64,000 nt of DNA from Bacteroidales bacterium (GTDB taxonomy: Bacteria > Bacteroidota > Bacteroidia > Bacteroidales > JAQUTK01): NCBI GenBank assembly GCA_028709785.1, contig JAQUTK010000004.1, positions 1 through 64,000 on the forward strand, read 5' to 3'. Position 1 is the stretch's first letter; each line of letters begins with the position of its first letter. Positions 24,893-34,427 of this stretch are shown here, piece after piece. Made by a program: the position numbers and the translations under genes. The notes beneath the pieces were generated by a model. That model was given only the letters and a program-made list of their open reading frames with translations. It did not search any database and was not told the DNA's origin.

Positions 24893-27346
24893 TTACTCAA
24901 TAGTTAAAGGGTTACTCACTTTCTCATCCGTTAATGCAAGTGCAATCAGTTCTTTTATGTCTGATACATAATTAAAAGTGACTCCCTTCAAATAAACGTC
25001 ATTAATCTCCTCAACATCTTTACGGTTCTCTTCACAAAGAAGAATTTCTTTTATTCCGGCACGCTTGGCAGCCAAAATTTTTTCCTTAACTCCTCCGATA
25101 GGAAGAATCTTTCCCCGCAAGGTGATCTCACCCGTCATTGCCAACGAACTTTTCACCTTCCGTTGTGTATAGGCAGAAACCAGTGAAGTAATCATTGTCA
25201 CACCTGCTGAGGGCCCATCTTTTGGAATAGCACCTTCCGGTACATGAATATGCACATTCCAGTTGGAAAAAGCCGTTTCAGGAATACCAAAATATGATGC
25301 ATGAGCTTTCAAATATTCCATCGCTAACATAGCTGATTCCTTCATCACATCTCCGAGATTACCCGTCAATGTGAGCTTTCCTTCTTTTCCTCTGCTCAGA
25401 CTTGATTCAACAAAGAGAATCTCTCCTCCGACAGAAGTCCAGGCCAATCCTGTTACAACTCCGGCATATTCGTTGCCTTGATATTTATCTTTTGTATAAT
25501 CAGGCTTGCCCAAATATTTCTCTACGAGTTCAGGTGCAAGTGTGGATGGTATCTCTTCATCAAGAGCCTTCTCTTTGGCTAGTCTGCGGCATACCTTTGC
25601 TATTTTCTTTTCCAACTCACGAACGCCTGATTCGCGGGTATAAGACTCGATAATTGTACCCAGCGCTTTCTTTGGAAAATCAACAGATTTAACAGGAAGA
25701 CCGTTGTTCTCTAGTTCTTTAGGCACAATATGACGTCTCGCAATTTCTATCTTCTCTTCCGGAATATATCCGCTCACTTCAATCAGTTCCATACGATCAA
25801 GTAATGGTTTGGATATCGTACTCAGCGTATTGGCTGTTGCTATGAATAAAACTTTCGACAGATCAAAGTCTATATCAATATAGTTGTCATGAAAGGCGCT
25901 GTTCTGCTCTGGATCCAACACTTCCAATAGCGCAGAAGCAGGATCTCCCTTATAGTCATTGCCCACTTTATCTATTTCATCAAGAATAAACACGGGATTA
26001 GCCGAACCAGCTTTCAATAAAGCCTGCATGATACGTCCCGGCATCGCTCCTATATATGTACGACGATGGCCTCGAATTTCAGCTTCATCATGTAATCCCC
26101 CCAAAGAGATACGCGCATATTTTCTTTTCAAAGCAGCGGCAACAGATTTGCCTAATGAGGTTTTTCCAACACCCGGAGGGCCATAAAGGCAAATAATAGG
26201 TGCTTTCATATCACCCTTTAACTTCAATACAGCCAAGTGTTCAATAATACGTTCTTTGACTTGCTCCAAACCAAAATGGTCCTTATCAAGCACTTTCTGA
26301 GCTGTTTTTAGATTAAAGTTATCCTTCGTATATTTATTCCACGGCAAATTTACCAGGTTTTCCACATAACTCATCTGAGTGGAAAAGTCGGGAGACTGCG
26401 GGTGTAATCGTTTTAGTTTATCAATCTCCTTGTTTATTGCCAGACGCACTTCCGGATTAAGATCTAGCGCATTTGCTTTTTTCTGCATCTCGTCAATATC
26501 CTGTTCGTAGACATTACCACCCAATTCATTCTGGATGGTTTTAATCTGCTGCTGAAGGAAATATTCGCGTTGTTGCTGATCAATATCTTTGTGCGTCTTA
26601 TTCTGAATCCGAGCCTTTATTTCAACAATCTGGGCCTCTTTGTTCAAATGATCAATCAACTTATAGCCTCTTTCTTTTAAATCGGTTATCGTGAGAAGAT
26701 TCTGCTTCTCTTCTGTTGTGATCTGAATATTACTGCAGATAAAGTTAAGGAAAAACATGGGATGAGAAATATTCTTTATGGCAAAGATAGACTCATCACT
26801 GCCACTACCCATATTTTTAAGCATCTTGATCATTGTCTCTTTGATGGCAACCAACAATGCATCAAACTCTTTATCGCCTTTTAAATAATTGAGGGTCTCG
26901 GGTAAAGATTCGACACGACCTACAAAATAGGGAGTTGTAGAGACCATCTCGGTCAACTTAAAACGTTTCCGTCCTTGAAGTATGACTGTAGTGGAACCAT
27001 TTGGCATTTCAAGAATACGTACAATTTGAGCAACAGTACCGATAGAGTATAAATCGGTAAACTGTGGTTCATCAATATTAGAAACGACCTGTGCTACTAC
27101 TCCAATGAGGGATTTCTTCTGATATGCTTTCTTTACCAGTTTCATCGACTTTGCACGACCCACTGTAACCGGCATGATGACTCCGGGAAACAAGACCATA
27201 TTTCGCAGTGGAAGAATCGGCAATGTATCGCTGATATCCACATTAAAGAAAGTATCATCACCTCCATTGATATCTGCCAAAACGGGAAACAAATCATCAT
27301 CTGATTCAAACTCGTCCAACCCTGCTTCGTTAAATTTAAAATTCAT
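24893..27346 (-). CDS. lon: ATP-dependent protease Lon
   Basis: A complete 817-residue Lon. The N-terminal LON substrate-binding domain (about 40-245) is followed by a coiled-coil and AAA+ module with Walker A GPPGVGKT (389-396) and Walker B VFILDEID (452-459), then the Ser-Lys protease domain with S713 (PKDGPSAG) and K756 (GGVKEK). It degrades damaged and regulatory proteins in the cytoplasm. The acidic N-terminal extension (first 35 residues, rich in D and E) is usual for Bacteroidetes Lon. It is followed directly by the Nudix gene. A -7 box lies far upstream (27524-27531), leaving a leader of about 170 nt. Confidence 0.97.
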   Translation of the reverse strand: MNFKFNEAGLDEFESDDDLFPVLADINGGDDTFFNVDISDTLPILPLRNMVLFPGVIMPVTVGRAKSMKLVKKAYQKKSLIGVVAQVVSNIDEPQFTDLYSIGTVAQIVRILEMPNGSTTVILQGRKRFKLTEMVSTTPYFVGRVESLPETLNYLKGDKEFDALLVAIKETMIKMLKNMGSGSDESIFAIKNISHPMFFLNFICSNIQITTEEKQNLLTITDLKERGYKLIDHLNKEAQIVEIKARIQNKTHKDIDQQQREYFLQQQIKTIQNELGGNVYEQDIDEMQKKANALDLNPEVRLAINKEIDKLKRLHPQSPDFSTQMSYVENLVNLPWNKYTKDNFNLKTAQKVLDKDHFGLEQVKERIIEHLAVLKLKGDMKAPIICLYGPPGVGKTSLGKSVAAALKRKYARISLGGLHDEAEIRGHRRTYIGAMPGRIMQALLKAGSANPVFILDEIDKVGNDYKGDPASALLEVLDPEQNSAFHDNYIDIDFDLSKVLFIATANTLSTISKPLLDRMELIEVSGYIPEEKIEIARRHIVPKELENNGLPVKSVDFPKKALGTIIESYTRESGVRELEKKIAKVCRRLAKEKALDEEIPSTLAPELVEKYLGKPDYTKDKYQGNEYAGVVTGLAWTSVGGEILFVESSLSRGKEGKLTLTGNLGDVMKESAMLAMEYLKAHASYFGIPETAFSNWNVHIHVPEGAIPKDGPSAGVTMITSLVSAYTQRKVKSSLAMTGEITLRGKILPIGGVKEKILAAKRAGIKEILLCEENRKDVEEINDVYLKGVTFNYVSDIKELIALALTDEKVSNPLTIE

Positions 27347-27523
27347 ATTTGTTTTGTCAATCTGTCAGTTTATACTAAATCTTTTTTCAAAAAGTTCTCT
27401 GTCTCTGAAAAACGTCCTTTTATCTTTCGGAATATACATTTGGAAAACTTTCTTACTGGTAGGCAAACTGGATGCCAATCCAAAATATGCAAATTGCGTC
27501 GGTTTCTCCTGCCATTCTAACAG

Positions 27524-27531
27524 CAAATATA
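27524..27531 (-). promoter_or_regulatory. Predicted -7 box for lon
   Basis: Minus-strand TATATTTG (TAnnTTTG). The start site would be near 27517, about 170 nt before the lon ATG. Confidence 0.45.
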
Positions 27532-27629
27532 GAACTATTTCCGGCTATTCCGGCAGTGTGATTCTTTAATCTTTCCTTTATCTGAATAATATTACTCCCC
27601 TGGCATAATACCAATGACTAAACTTTAGT

Positions 27630-27637
27630 TATATTTG
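27630..27637 (+). promoter_or_regulatory. Predicted -7 box for the DUF362/ferredoxin operon
   Basis: TATATTTG (TAnnTTTG), 40 bp before the ATG at 27678. Confidence 0.55.
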
Positions 27638-27677
27638 TACGGTTATGTATATTGAATAAACTTAATATGAAATCTAT

Positions 27678-28610
27678 ATGAAAAGACGTGATTTTTTTCG
27701 TTCAACAGCATTTCTTGGTTTGGCATCTATTTTTGGCTCAGATAAAATCAGAGCTATTGGTGCAACAGAAATGGCAGTTGCTCAATCACCTGATCTGGTA
27801 GCTGTCATGGGCGGTGAACCCGAAGATATGTTGGAAAAAGCCCTGAAAGAGATGGGAGGGATAAAGAAATTCGTAAAGAAAGGCCAGAAAGTGGTTATTA
27901 AGCCCAATATTGGATGGGATCGTACCCCGGAACTTGCAGGCAATACGAATCCCAAACTAATAAAGAAACTGACTGAACTCTGCCTCAAAGAGGCTGGAGC
28001 AAAAGAGGTAATTGTATTTGATCATACCTGTGATAACTGGCAAAAAACATACAAAAACAGTGGAATTCAGGATGCGGTTGAATCAGCCGGAGGGAAAATG
28101 GTACCTGGGAATGATCAATCCATGTACAAAGAACACGAGTTTCCCAAAGGAATAAAACTAAAGAAAGCATTGGTACATCAGGCTATTCTTGATTGTGATG
28201 TTTGGTTCAACGTACCTGTACTGAAAAACCACGGAGGAAGCAAGATGACCATTTCTATGAAAAATCTGATGGGAATTGTGTGGGACAGACAGTTCTTTCA
28301 TTCGAATGATTTGCATCAGTGTATCGCTGATAGTTGTACCATTGACAAAAAGCCGGCTTTGAATATTGTGGATGCTTACCGTGTAGTGAAGACAAATGGT
28401 CCACAAGGCCGTTCTGCCAGCGATGTAGCTGTACTGAAAACATTGCTTATATCGCCTGATTTTGTTGCCGTGGATACTGCTGCCGTAAAATTCTTCAACC
28501 AGGTTCAGGCTCAAAAACTTGAAGATGTAAAACATATCTTCAATGGTCAAGACCTGAAAATCGGTACTACTAATCTGGATGCTATCAACATAAAAAAAAT
28601 AAAAATCTGA
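27678..28610 (+). CDS. DUF362 protein with twin-arginine signal
   Basis: A 310-residue exported protein. The N-terminus MKRRDFFRSTAFLGLASIFG is a Tat-type signal (RRxFF), which suggests export in the folded state. The body is a DUF362 domain (KKFVKKGQKVVIKPNIGWDR, VPVLKNHGGSKMTISMKNLMG are characteristic). Many DUF362 proteins carry ferredoxin clusters, but this one shows no CxxCxxC motif. The next gene, 2 bp away, encodes a membrane polyferredoxin, so the two probably work as a redox pair at the membrane. The reaction is unknown. Confidence 0.85.
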   Translation: MKRRDFFRSTAFLGLASIFGSDKIRAIGATEMAVAQSPDLVAVMGGEPEDMLEKALKEMGGIKKFVKKGQKVVIKPNIGWDRTPELAGNTNPKLIKKLTELCLKEAGAKEVIVFDHTCDNWQKTYKNSGIQDAVESAGGKMVPGNDQSMYKEHEFPKGIKLKKALVHQAILDCDVWFNVPVLKNHGGSKMTISMKNLMGIVWDRQFFHSNDLHQCIADSCTIDKKPALNIVDAYRVVKTNGPQGRSASDVAVLKTLLISPDFVAVDTAAVKFFNQVQAQKLEDVKHIFNGQDLKIGTTNLDAINIKKIKI

Positions 28611-28612
28611 TT

Positions 28613-30157
28613 ATGTCTAAATACCTTCCACTCATCAGAAGAATAGTTGCATCTATAGTTTTCGCATTCTTCTTGTTTGTCTTCTTGGATTTCACAAATT
28701 CACTGAACAATCTGACGGGCTTTTTCCCGAAAATCCAATGGATACCGGCTCTTTTATCACTGAGTGGAGTGCTTATTTTTCTCTTTGCTCTTAGTCTCCT
28801 GTTTGGGCGCATTTATTGTTCGGTGTTATGTCCTTTGGGTATATTACAGGATATCATCTCATACATTTCCAGAAAGATCAGAGGGAAAAAAAAGAGCCGG
28901 TTGGATTATGTTGAGCCAAGTACGATCATCCGCTTCAGCATTATGGGAGTAGTTTTGCTTACTTTCGTTTTTGGTTCGTCACTTGTGGTTTTATTACTTG
29001 ATCCGTACAGTAGTTTTGGACGTATTGCATCCAACCTCTTCCGCCCGCTTTATATCCTGGCAAATAATGCAATCGCAGATCTGGCAAACAGTTCCGGAAA
29101 CTTCTTCTTTTATAAAGTAGAGATTACAACAGTAAATATGCTTTCTGTTCTGACAGCTACAGGAATGTTTCTTATCATTGGAGCTTTTGCCTGGTTTCGC
29201 GGTAGACTTTATTGTAATATGATCTGTCCGGTGGGTAGTTTTCTGGGACTTCTCTCCCATTTCTCTCTTTTCAAGATCCGGATGAATGAGAGCCGATGCA
29301 CTCACTGCACTCTTTGCGAAAAAAAATGCAAATCACAATGTATTGACAGCAAAAATGGATTTGTAGATCAGACTCGCTGCGTAACTTGTTTCAATTGCGT
29401 GTCTGTCTGCAAAAGCGGTGGTGTCTCCTATCAACTATCTCTTCCCCAAAAGAGTCCGAAGGTGCAGAAAAAAGAAAAGAAATCGATCGACAATATGGAA
29501 CGGAGAAGGATACTTGCCTCTACCGGAATGATGTTGTTATCGATCCCCCTGATTAGAGCCGAGCAACTCGCTGACACATCCAAGCTGACTGCTATCAACA
29601 GACAAACTCCGGTTGCACCTCCGGGTGCGGGAAGCATCAAAGAGTTTTCCGGAAAATGTACTGCTTGTCAGCTCTGCATCACACAGTGTCCCTCAGATGT
29701 TTTGAAACCTGCAACGATGCATTACGGACTGGAAGGTATTATGCAGCCGACATTAATCTATACAAATGGATTCTGCAATTTCAGTTGCACACTTTGTACA
29801 ACCATTTGTCCGACGGGAGCACTTAAACCGCTGACGATCGAACAGAAGAAAACATCACAGATTGGTATTGCCCATTTCATTACTGAGAACTGTGTCGTCT
29901 ATCGTGACGAGACGGATTGCGGCGCATGCTCGGAGCATTGTCCGACACAAGCGGTCAAAATGGTGGACTATAAAGATGGACTTCGAATCCCCAAAGTAAC
30001 TCCCGCACTATGCGTAGGATGTGGTGGCTGCGAATATATATGTCCTGCTACACCCTATAAGGCTATTTATGTAGAAGGGAATAGTGTCCATCAGAAATCT
30101 GAAAAGATTGCGGAAGGTAAACAAGACGAACCTCAAGTTGATGATTTTGGATTCTGA
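28613..30157 (+). CDS. Membrane polyferredoxin: NapH-like and NapG-like halves fused
   Basis: A 514-residue iron-sulfur protein. Residues 1-225 are a NapH/CcoG-like membrane part with about five helices and two CxxxCP motifs (C69-C73 in GRIYCSVLCPLG; C201-C205 in GRLYCNMICPVG). A two-cluster ferredoxin follows (229-268, CTHCTLCEKKC and CVTCFNCVSVC). Then comes a second basic-hydrophobic segment starting MERRRILASTG (296-315, like a signal or anchor), and a NapG-like domain with four cysteine sets (C349-C359, C388-C399, C427/C436-C443, C467-C477). It probably passes electrons from the quinol pool or cytoplasm to a periplasmic partner such as the Tat-exported DUF362 protein. No nitrate reductase gene is in the window. 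Confidence 0.85.
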   Translation: MSKYLPLIRRIVASIVFAFFLFVFLDFTNSLNNLTGFFPKIQWIPALLSLSGVLIFLFALSLLFGRIYCSVLCPLGILQDIISYISRKIRGKKKSRLDYVEPSTIIRFSIMGVVLLTFVFGSSLVVLLLDPYSSFGRIASNLFRPLYILANNAIADLANSSGNFFFYKVEITTVNMLSVLTATGMFLIIGAFAWFRGRLYCNMICPVGSFLGLLSHFSLFKIRMNESRCTHCTLCEKKCKSQCIDSKNGFVDQTRCVTCFNCVSVCKSGGVSYQLSLPQKSPKVQKKEKKSIDNMERRRILASTGMMLLSIPLIRAEQLADTSKLTAINRQTPVAPPGAGSIKEFSGKCTACQLCITQCPSDVLKPATMHYGLEGIMQPTLIYTNGFCNFSCTLCTTICPTGALKPLTIEQKKTSQIGIAHFITENCVVYRDETDCGACSEHCPTQAVKMVDYKDGLRIPKVTPALCVGCGGCEYICPATPYKAIYVEGNSVHQKSEKIAEGKQDEPQVDDFGF

Positions 30158-30164
30158 TTATCTG

Positions 30165-30878
30165 ATGTCAAATCCCGGGTTTCAATTCAAACAATTTAGC
30201 GTACATCATGATTTGTGTGCCATGAAAGTAGGTACCGATGGTGTATTGCTTGGTGCGTGGGCTCCCTGCTCAACAGCTACAAGTATTCTTGACATAGGTA
30301 CTGGTAGCGGTCTGATTGCTTTAATGTTGGCCCAACGTTCACAAGCAACAATTACAGCCATTGACATCGATGAAGGAGCAATAAAACAGGCAGAAATCAA
30401 CTTTGCAAGATCTCCATGGAATTCCAGAATGAAAGTAGTTTCCGCTTCCTTGCAAGAGTTCAGTCAACACCCTCCGGGAATGTTTGACCTGATTGTTTCA
30501 AACCCTCCCTACTTTATCAACGCGCTCAAATCGGGACAGACCTCCAGAGATCGTGCGCGACATGCAGATACGCTGCCACTAAAGACTCTTATGCATTGTA
30601 CAGCACAATTACTCTCTGCTTCAGGGAAAGCATCTTTTGTATTTCCTGCAGAAAGTGCCAATCAACTGGAAGATACTGCATGGGAAGAAAGCCTTTATCT
30701 GACTCATCGAATGGATGTCTGTAATAGCGAGGGAGGTAATCCGAAAAGAGTTTTGATGACTTTCAGTTTCTCCCGTACACCTATAATCCGCACTCAGTTA
30801 GTGCTCCGTGATGAAAACAACAAATACACAGATGCTTTTAAAGCTCTTTGCGGAGATTTCTACCTGAATTTAAATTAG
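30165..30878 (+). CDS. trmN6: tRNA1(Val) (adenine37-N6)-methyltransferase
   Basis: A 237-residue class I methyltransferase. The SAM-binding loop is ILDIGTGSGLIALML, the acidic residue is in AIDIDEGA and the catalytic motif is NPPY (SNPPYF), as in N6-adenine methyltransferases. FQFKQFSVHHDLCAMKVGTDGVLLGAW is the family's N-terminal hallmark. The start at 30165 (MSNPGFQFKQF) lies 7 bp after the polyferredoxin stop. A longer in-frame reading from 30084 would overlap that gene and adds no homologous sequence. It acts on the anticodon loop of valine tRNA in the cytoplasm. Confidence 0.93.
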   Translation: MSNPGFQFKQFSVHHDLCAMKVGTDGVLLGAWAPCSTATSILDIGTGSGLIALMLAQRSQATITAIDIDEGAIKQAEINFARSPWNSRMKVVSASLQEFSQHPPGMFDLIVSNPPYFINALKSGQTSRDRARHADTLPLKTLMHCTAQLLSASGKASFVFPAESANQLEDTAWEESLYLTHRMDVCNSEGGNPKRVLMTFSFSRTPIIRTQLVLRDENNKYTDAFKALCGDFYLNLN

Positions 30879-30895
30879 CTTCAGCCAAGGAATAG

Positions 30896-30927
30896 TTTGC
30901 CCTCATCAGCGAATAGCACTATCTTTG
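30896..30927 (+). promoter_or_regulatory. Full Bacteroidetes promoter for the TonB-receptor gene
   Basis: -33 TTTG (30896-30899), 20-nt spacer, -7 TATCTTTG (30920-30927). It is one of the two cleanest consensus promoters in the window. It supports the start codon at 30958. Confidence 0.75.
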
Positions 30928-30957
30928 CCGCGAATTATTAATTTAAATAACAATCGT

Positions 30958-32988
30958 ATGAACAAAACAAAACGAGAGACTAATCGTGCAATCCGGTTCA
31001 AGCGCTTTGCTAACAAACCGTATGCGATGTTCAACAGTTTACATCGTGTGGTTTCACATGGAGTAATCACTGTGAGCATGATCGCATGCGCTGTACCTGT
31101 TAAAGCAAATGTTGAGAGTAGCAGCGACACAATCCAATCCAGACAATTGGGTGATGTAGAGGTCACCGCCGGACGAGCGCCGCTCTCTGAGACAGAAACC
31201 GCCAAACTGGTGACTGTCATCGAACGGGATGAAATTCTTGCGGCACCTGCCGGTAGTATCCAAGACCTCTTAGAGTATGCCATTGGCATAGATGCGCGAC
31301 AGCGTGGCGAACTTGGCATTCAATCAGACCTTTCCATCCGTGGCGGCACATTCGATCAGATTACCGTACTTCTCAACGGAGCAAACATCACCAATCCACA
31401 AACCGGACACTTTAACTTTGACCTTCCAATCTCTCTGGATGATATCATCCGTATTGAAATCCTTGAAGGACCTGCAGCCAGAGTATATGGAACAAGTTCA
31501 TTCACCGGTGCAATCAACATTATCACAACAACTTCTGAAACAAAAAGTAAGGCTGAAGTCCGTTTATCCGGAGGTCAGCACGGATTGTTTGACGCTAGTT
31601 CGAAACTATCTGTCAATCAGGGAAAGTTTGCACATCAACTTTCCGGCGGAATGAAACATTCCGATGGTTATACTACGAATACAGCATTTGAAGCAAAAAA
31701 CATCTTCTTCCAGAGTAGTTATGACGATCAGGAAAATACACGATTAGATTTTCAGTTTGGTTTCTCGGACAAAGGGTATGATGCCAACACTTTTTATTCA
31801 GCAAAATTCCCCAATCAATACGAGCGGGTTCGTTCCTTCTACTCTGCTTTGAAGGGAACCTCAACAGGACGAATCAACTTCACTCCTATCTTGTATTGGA
31901 GTCGTCACTATGACCGATTCGAACTGACACACGGCAATGACAAATATAATTATCACCAAAGCGATGTGTACGGTCTGAATCTGAATGCTCACTTTTACTC
32001 TGCTCTGGGGAAAAGTGCCTTTGGCGCCGAACTTCGGAATGAAGGAGTGCTGAGCAATAATCTCGGCGAACCGATGAAATCAACAGTCCCGGTACCCTTT
32101 GAATCCGGAAAACTATACACGAAAAGTGCAAACAGAACCAATATAAGTTATTTTCTGGAGCATAACTTTTTATTCGAACAATTCACCCTCTCCTTCGGTA
32201 CGATGGCTCTGTATAACACTTCTTTCGACAACAATCTTCATTTCTATCCAGGCATAGACGGTAGTTACCGTTTTGGAGATAATATCACTCTCTATGCCTC
32301 ATGGAACACATCCATGCGTATGCCTACCTTCACTGATTTGTATTATAAGAGTGCAACTAACGGAGGAAATTCCGATCTAAAGCCGGAAGAATCTCAGGCC
32401 TATGAGGTCGGTCTAAAATACCACACACCACTTCTTCAAGCACATCTTACCGGCTATTACCGTCAAGGTTCTGATCTGATTGATTGGATACGGGTACATC
32501 CGGACAGCATCTGGAGATCTGTCAATCATACCTCCATCAACACCTTTGGAGTAGAAAGTTCGGTGCGTCTTTCTTTCCGTGAGCTATTGGGCAAAGAGAG
32601 TCTGCTACAATCCATGCAGATTGGTTATTCCTGGATCACACAAGATAAAAAGAGCAGCTACGAATCGCAATATGCAATGGATTATCTGAAGTACAAGTTA
32701 TCTGCCGCTCTTGATCACAAGATCTGGAAAGGAATCACTGCCCGTTGGCAATTCCGTTGGCAAAAGCGAGAAGGAACATTTGCACAGATTAGCAATGGAA
32801 ACACAACAGTGAAACCCTATCATGCCTATTGTCTGGTGGATTTGCGAATCAATTATTCAGCTCGTCAGTGGCAATTTTTCGGAGAGATCAATAATCTTCT
32901 GAACACAAAATACTACGATTTAGGTAATATAACACAGCCCGGCTTTTGGGGCCGGGCTGGTGTAAAATATTCCATATCATGGAAGTAA
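30958..32988 (+). CDS. TonB-dependent receptor (BtuB-like)
   Basis: A 676-residue outer-membrane receptor. The plug domain (about 60-180) has VTVIERDEIL..., SIQDLLEYAIGIDARQRGE, DLSIRGGTFDQITVLLNG and RIEILEGPAARVYGTSSFTG. The 22-strand barrel ends in GVKYSISWK. Sequence style is that of vitamin-B12/small siderophore receptors rather than of SusC (no carboxypeptidase-like domain). The leader is unusually long and basic: about 50 residues before the likely cleavage at VKANVE, with an in-frame Met inside it. No cobalamin riboswitch is seen in the short leader. The ligand is unknown. Confidence 0.9.
   Translation: MNKTKRETNRAIRFKRFANKPYAMFNSLHRVVSHGVITVSMIACAVPVKANVESSSDTIQSRQLGDVEVTAGRAPLSETETAKLVTVIERDEILAAPAGSIQDLLEYAIGIDARQRGELGIQSDLSIRGGTFDQITVLLNGANITNPQTGHFNFDLPISLDDIIRIEILEGPAARVYGTSSFTGAINIITTTSETKSKAEVRLSGGQHGLFDASSKLSVNQGKFAHQLSGGMKHSDGYTTNTAFEAKNIFFQSSYDDQENTRLDFQFGFSDKGYDANTFYSAKFPNQYERVRSFYSALKGTSTGRINFTPILYWSRHYDRFELTHGNDKYNYHQSDVYGLNLNAHFYSALGKSAFGAELRNEGVLSNNLGEPMKSTVPVPFESGKLYTKSANRTNISYFLEHNFLFEQFTLSFGTMALYNTSFDNNLHFYPGIDGSYRFGDNITLYASWNTSMRMPTFTDLYYKSATNGGNSDLKPEESQAYEVGLKYHTPLLQAHLTGYYRQGSDLIDWIRVHPDSIWRSVNHTSINTFGVESSVRLSFRELLGKESLLQSMQIGYSWITQDKKSSYESQYAMDYLKYKLSAALDHKIWKGITARWQFRWQKREGTFAQISNGNTTVKPYHAYCLVDLRINYSARQWQFFGEINNLLNTKYYDLGNITQPGFWGRAGVKYSISWK
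32932..32963. terminator. Strong hairpin in the 3' end of the TonB-receptor gene, possible nuo operon terminator
   Basis: CAGCCCGGC (32935-32943) pairs with 32951-32959; the stem extends by 3 bp past a bulge. It encodes receptor residues QPGFWGRAG, so it is inside a coding region. It also lies about 35 bp after the stop of nuoN on the other strand. No U-tract follows on either strand, so its use as a terminator is uncertain. Confidence 0.35.
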
Positions 32989-32998
32989 TCAGTTCGTA

Positions 32999-34420
32999 TT
33001 ACATACCGTAACTTATCGACGAAATGTATTCATATATATTACTTGCAACTCCTAATACAAGGATTCCTGCAGTTGTAATAATCAATGCAAGTCGAGTATA
33101 ATTATCTGATCTGAACGATGCTATTGGTGCATCGTTCGGATTGATAAACATTGCTTTTACAACCAACAGATAGTAATATAAGGAAATGACGGTATTGATC
33201 AAAGCGATAAATACCAATACGTAAAACTCCTTATCGACAGCTGCAGCAAACACAAAGAATTTACTGAAGAAACCTGCAAAAGGAGGAATACCTGCCAGTG
33301 AAAATAAAGCAAATGTCATCACCACGCTCAAGCGGGGATTCGTTTGGTAAAACCCATTGTAATCACTGATATTAATTTTGCCACTACGATGTTCAACAAT
33401 AGAAATCACGGCGAAAGCGGCAAGATTAGAAAACAAATATACCAAAAGGAAATAGACTAATGACGTCATACCCAAAGCTGTTCCACCGATTGCTCCCAGC
33501 ATGATATATCCCGCCTGAGAAATAGAGGAATATGCCAGGAAGCGTTTGAGATTCTTCTGGCGAATAGCAAATAAGTTGGCGACAGTAATGGAAAGAGCGA
33601 TTGTAGCAAATAAAATAGCCTGCCATTGATCCATCAATCCACCAAATACCTTATAGAGAAGGGTAAGCAACACAAATGCTCCTGAAGCTTTTGATACGAC
33701 AGAAAGATAAGCTGTCACAGTAGTTGGTGCACCTTCGTAAGAATCCGGAGCCCATTGATGAAATGGAACCAGCGATATTTTAAATAACAATCCTACCACA
33801 AAGAAGCCAAAAGCCATTATCTGAAGAGGATCACCTGTAATGCCAGCAGGTACATCATTAAAATATAATGTGCCAACTGATCCATAAATCAAAGAAATAC
33901 CATACAAAGAAAGACCCGAAGCAAAAGCGGCTGATAAAATATACTTCGCACCGGCTTCGGCAGAAACTTTTTTGTATTTGTCAAAAGCGATAAGACAAGC
34001 CATTGGAATAGAAGCCGTTTCCAGACCAATAAAGTACATCAGGAAGTTACCTGCAGAAAGCATGAAGTACATACCCAGCAAAGTCGACAACGTCAGAAAA
34101 AAGAATTCTCCACGTTTGTGAACCGTACCTTCACTCTTTAACCAGTTTGATGATAAAAGGAAAACGATCAGCGTTCCAATATTCAAGATGGACTTGACAA
34201 ATATGTTTATTTCATTAAACTGATACATGCCTCCAAAGGCCTCACCTACTCCTCTTGGTAAAAGAAGCAAAGCAGTGTGTATCGCAAATAGAACACATGC
34301 AACAGGCTGAAAGAAATTCAATGCTTTCTTACCCGCAAACAAGTCGTATAGAAAAAGGACGACCATTAATACAATTAACGAGATCTCCTCGCGCATGTAC
34401 AGAAAATTGCTATAATTCAT
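32999..34420 (-). CDS. nuoN: NADH-quinone oxidoreductase subunit N
   Basis: A 473-residue antiporter-type membrane subunit of complex I with about 14 helices. Conserved lysines and the proton-channel motif are visible in [28 protein letters not shown] and in [21 protein letters not shown]. It is the last gene of the nuoA-N operon, 7 bp after nuoM, and stands convergent to the TonB-receptor gene 10 bp away. It should be the most internal of the three antiporter-like proton channels. Confidence 0.95.
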   Translation of the reverse strand: MNYSNFLYMREEISLIVLMVVLFLYDLFAGKKALNFFQPVACVLFAIHTALLLLPRGVGEAFGGMYQFNEINIFVKSILNIGTLIVFLLSSNWLKSEGTVHKRGEFFFLTLSTLLGMYFMLSAGNFLMYFIGLETASIPMACLIAFDKYKKVSAEAGAKYILSAAFASGLSLYGISLIYGSVGTLYFNDVPAGITGDPLQIMAFGFFVVGLLFKISLVPFHQWAPDSYEGAPTTVTAYLSVVSKASGAFVLLTLLYKVFGGLMDQWQAILFATIALSITVANLFAIRQKNLKRFLAYSSISQAGYIMLGAIGGTALGMTSLVYFLLVYLFSNLAAFAVISIVEHRSGKINISDYNGFYQTNPRLSVVMTFALFSLAGIPPFAGFFSKFFVFAAAVDKEFYVLVFIALINTVISLYYYLLVVKAMFINPNDAPIASFRSDNYTRLALIITTAGILVLGVASNIYEYISSISYGM

Positions 34421-34427
34421 ATTCTAA

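Larger units (their letters stand above)
27347..27677. other. Intergenic region between divergent lon and DUF362 genes
   Basis: 331 bp without a believable gene. It holds one -7 box for each direction (27524-27531 and 27630-27637). I see no terminator, riboswitch or long inverted repeat. The long lon leader could carry regulation but shows no clear structure by eye. Confidence 0.5.

Noticed and set aside
27174-27569. 131-codon plus-strand frame over the lon start and leader
   Set aside because: Ser/Lys-rich, no motif, mostly antisense to the lon N-terminus.
30879-30957. Possible cobalamin riboswitch ahead of the BtuB-like receptor
   Set aside because: The predicted transcript leader is only about 25 nt, too short for the element.
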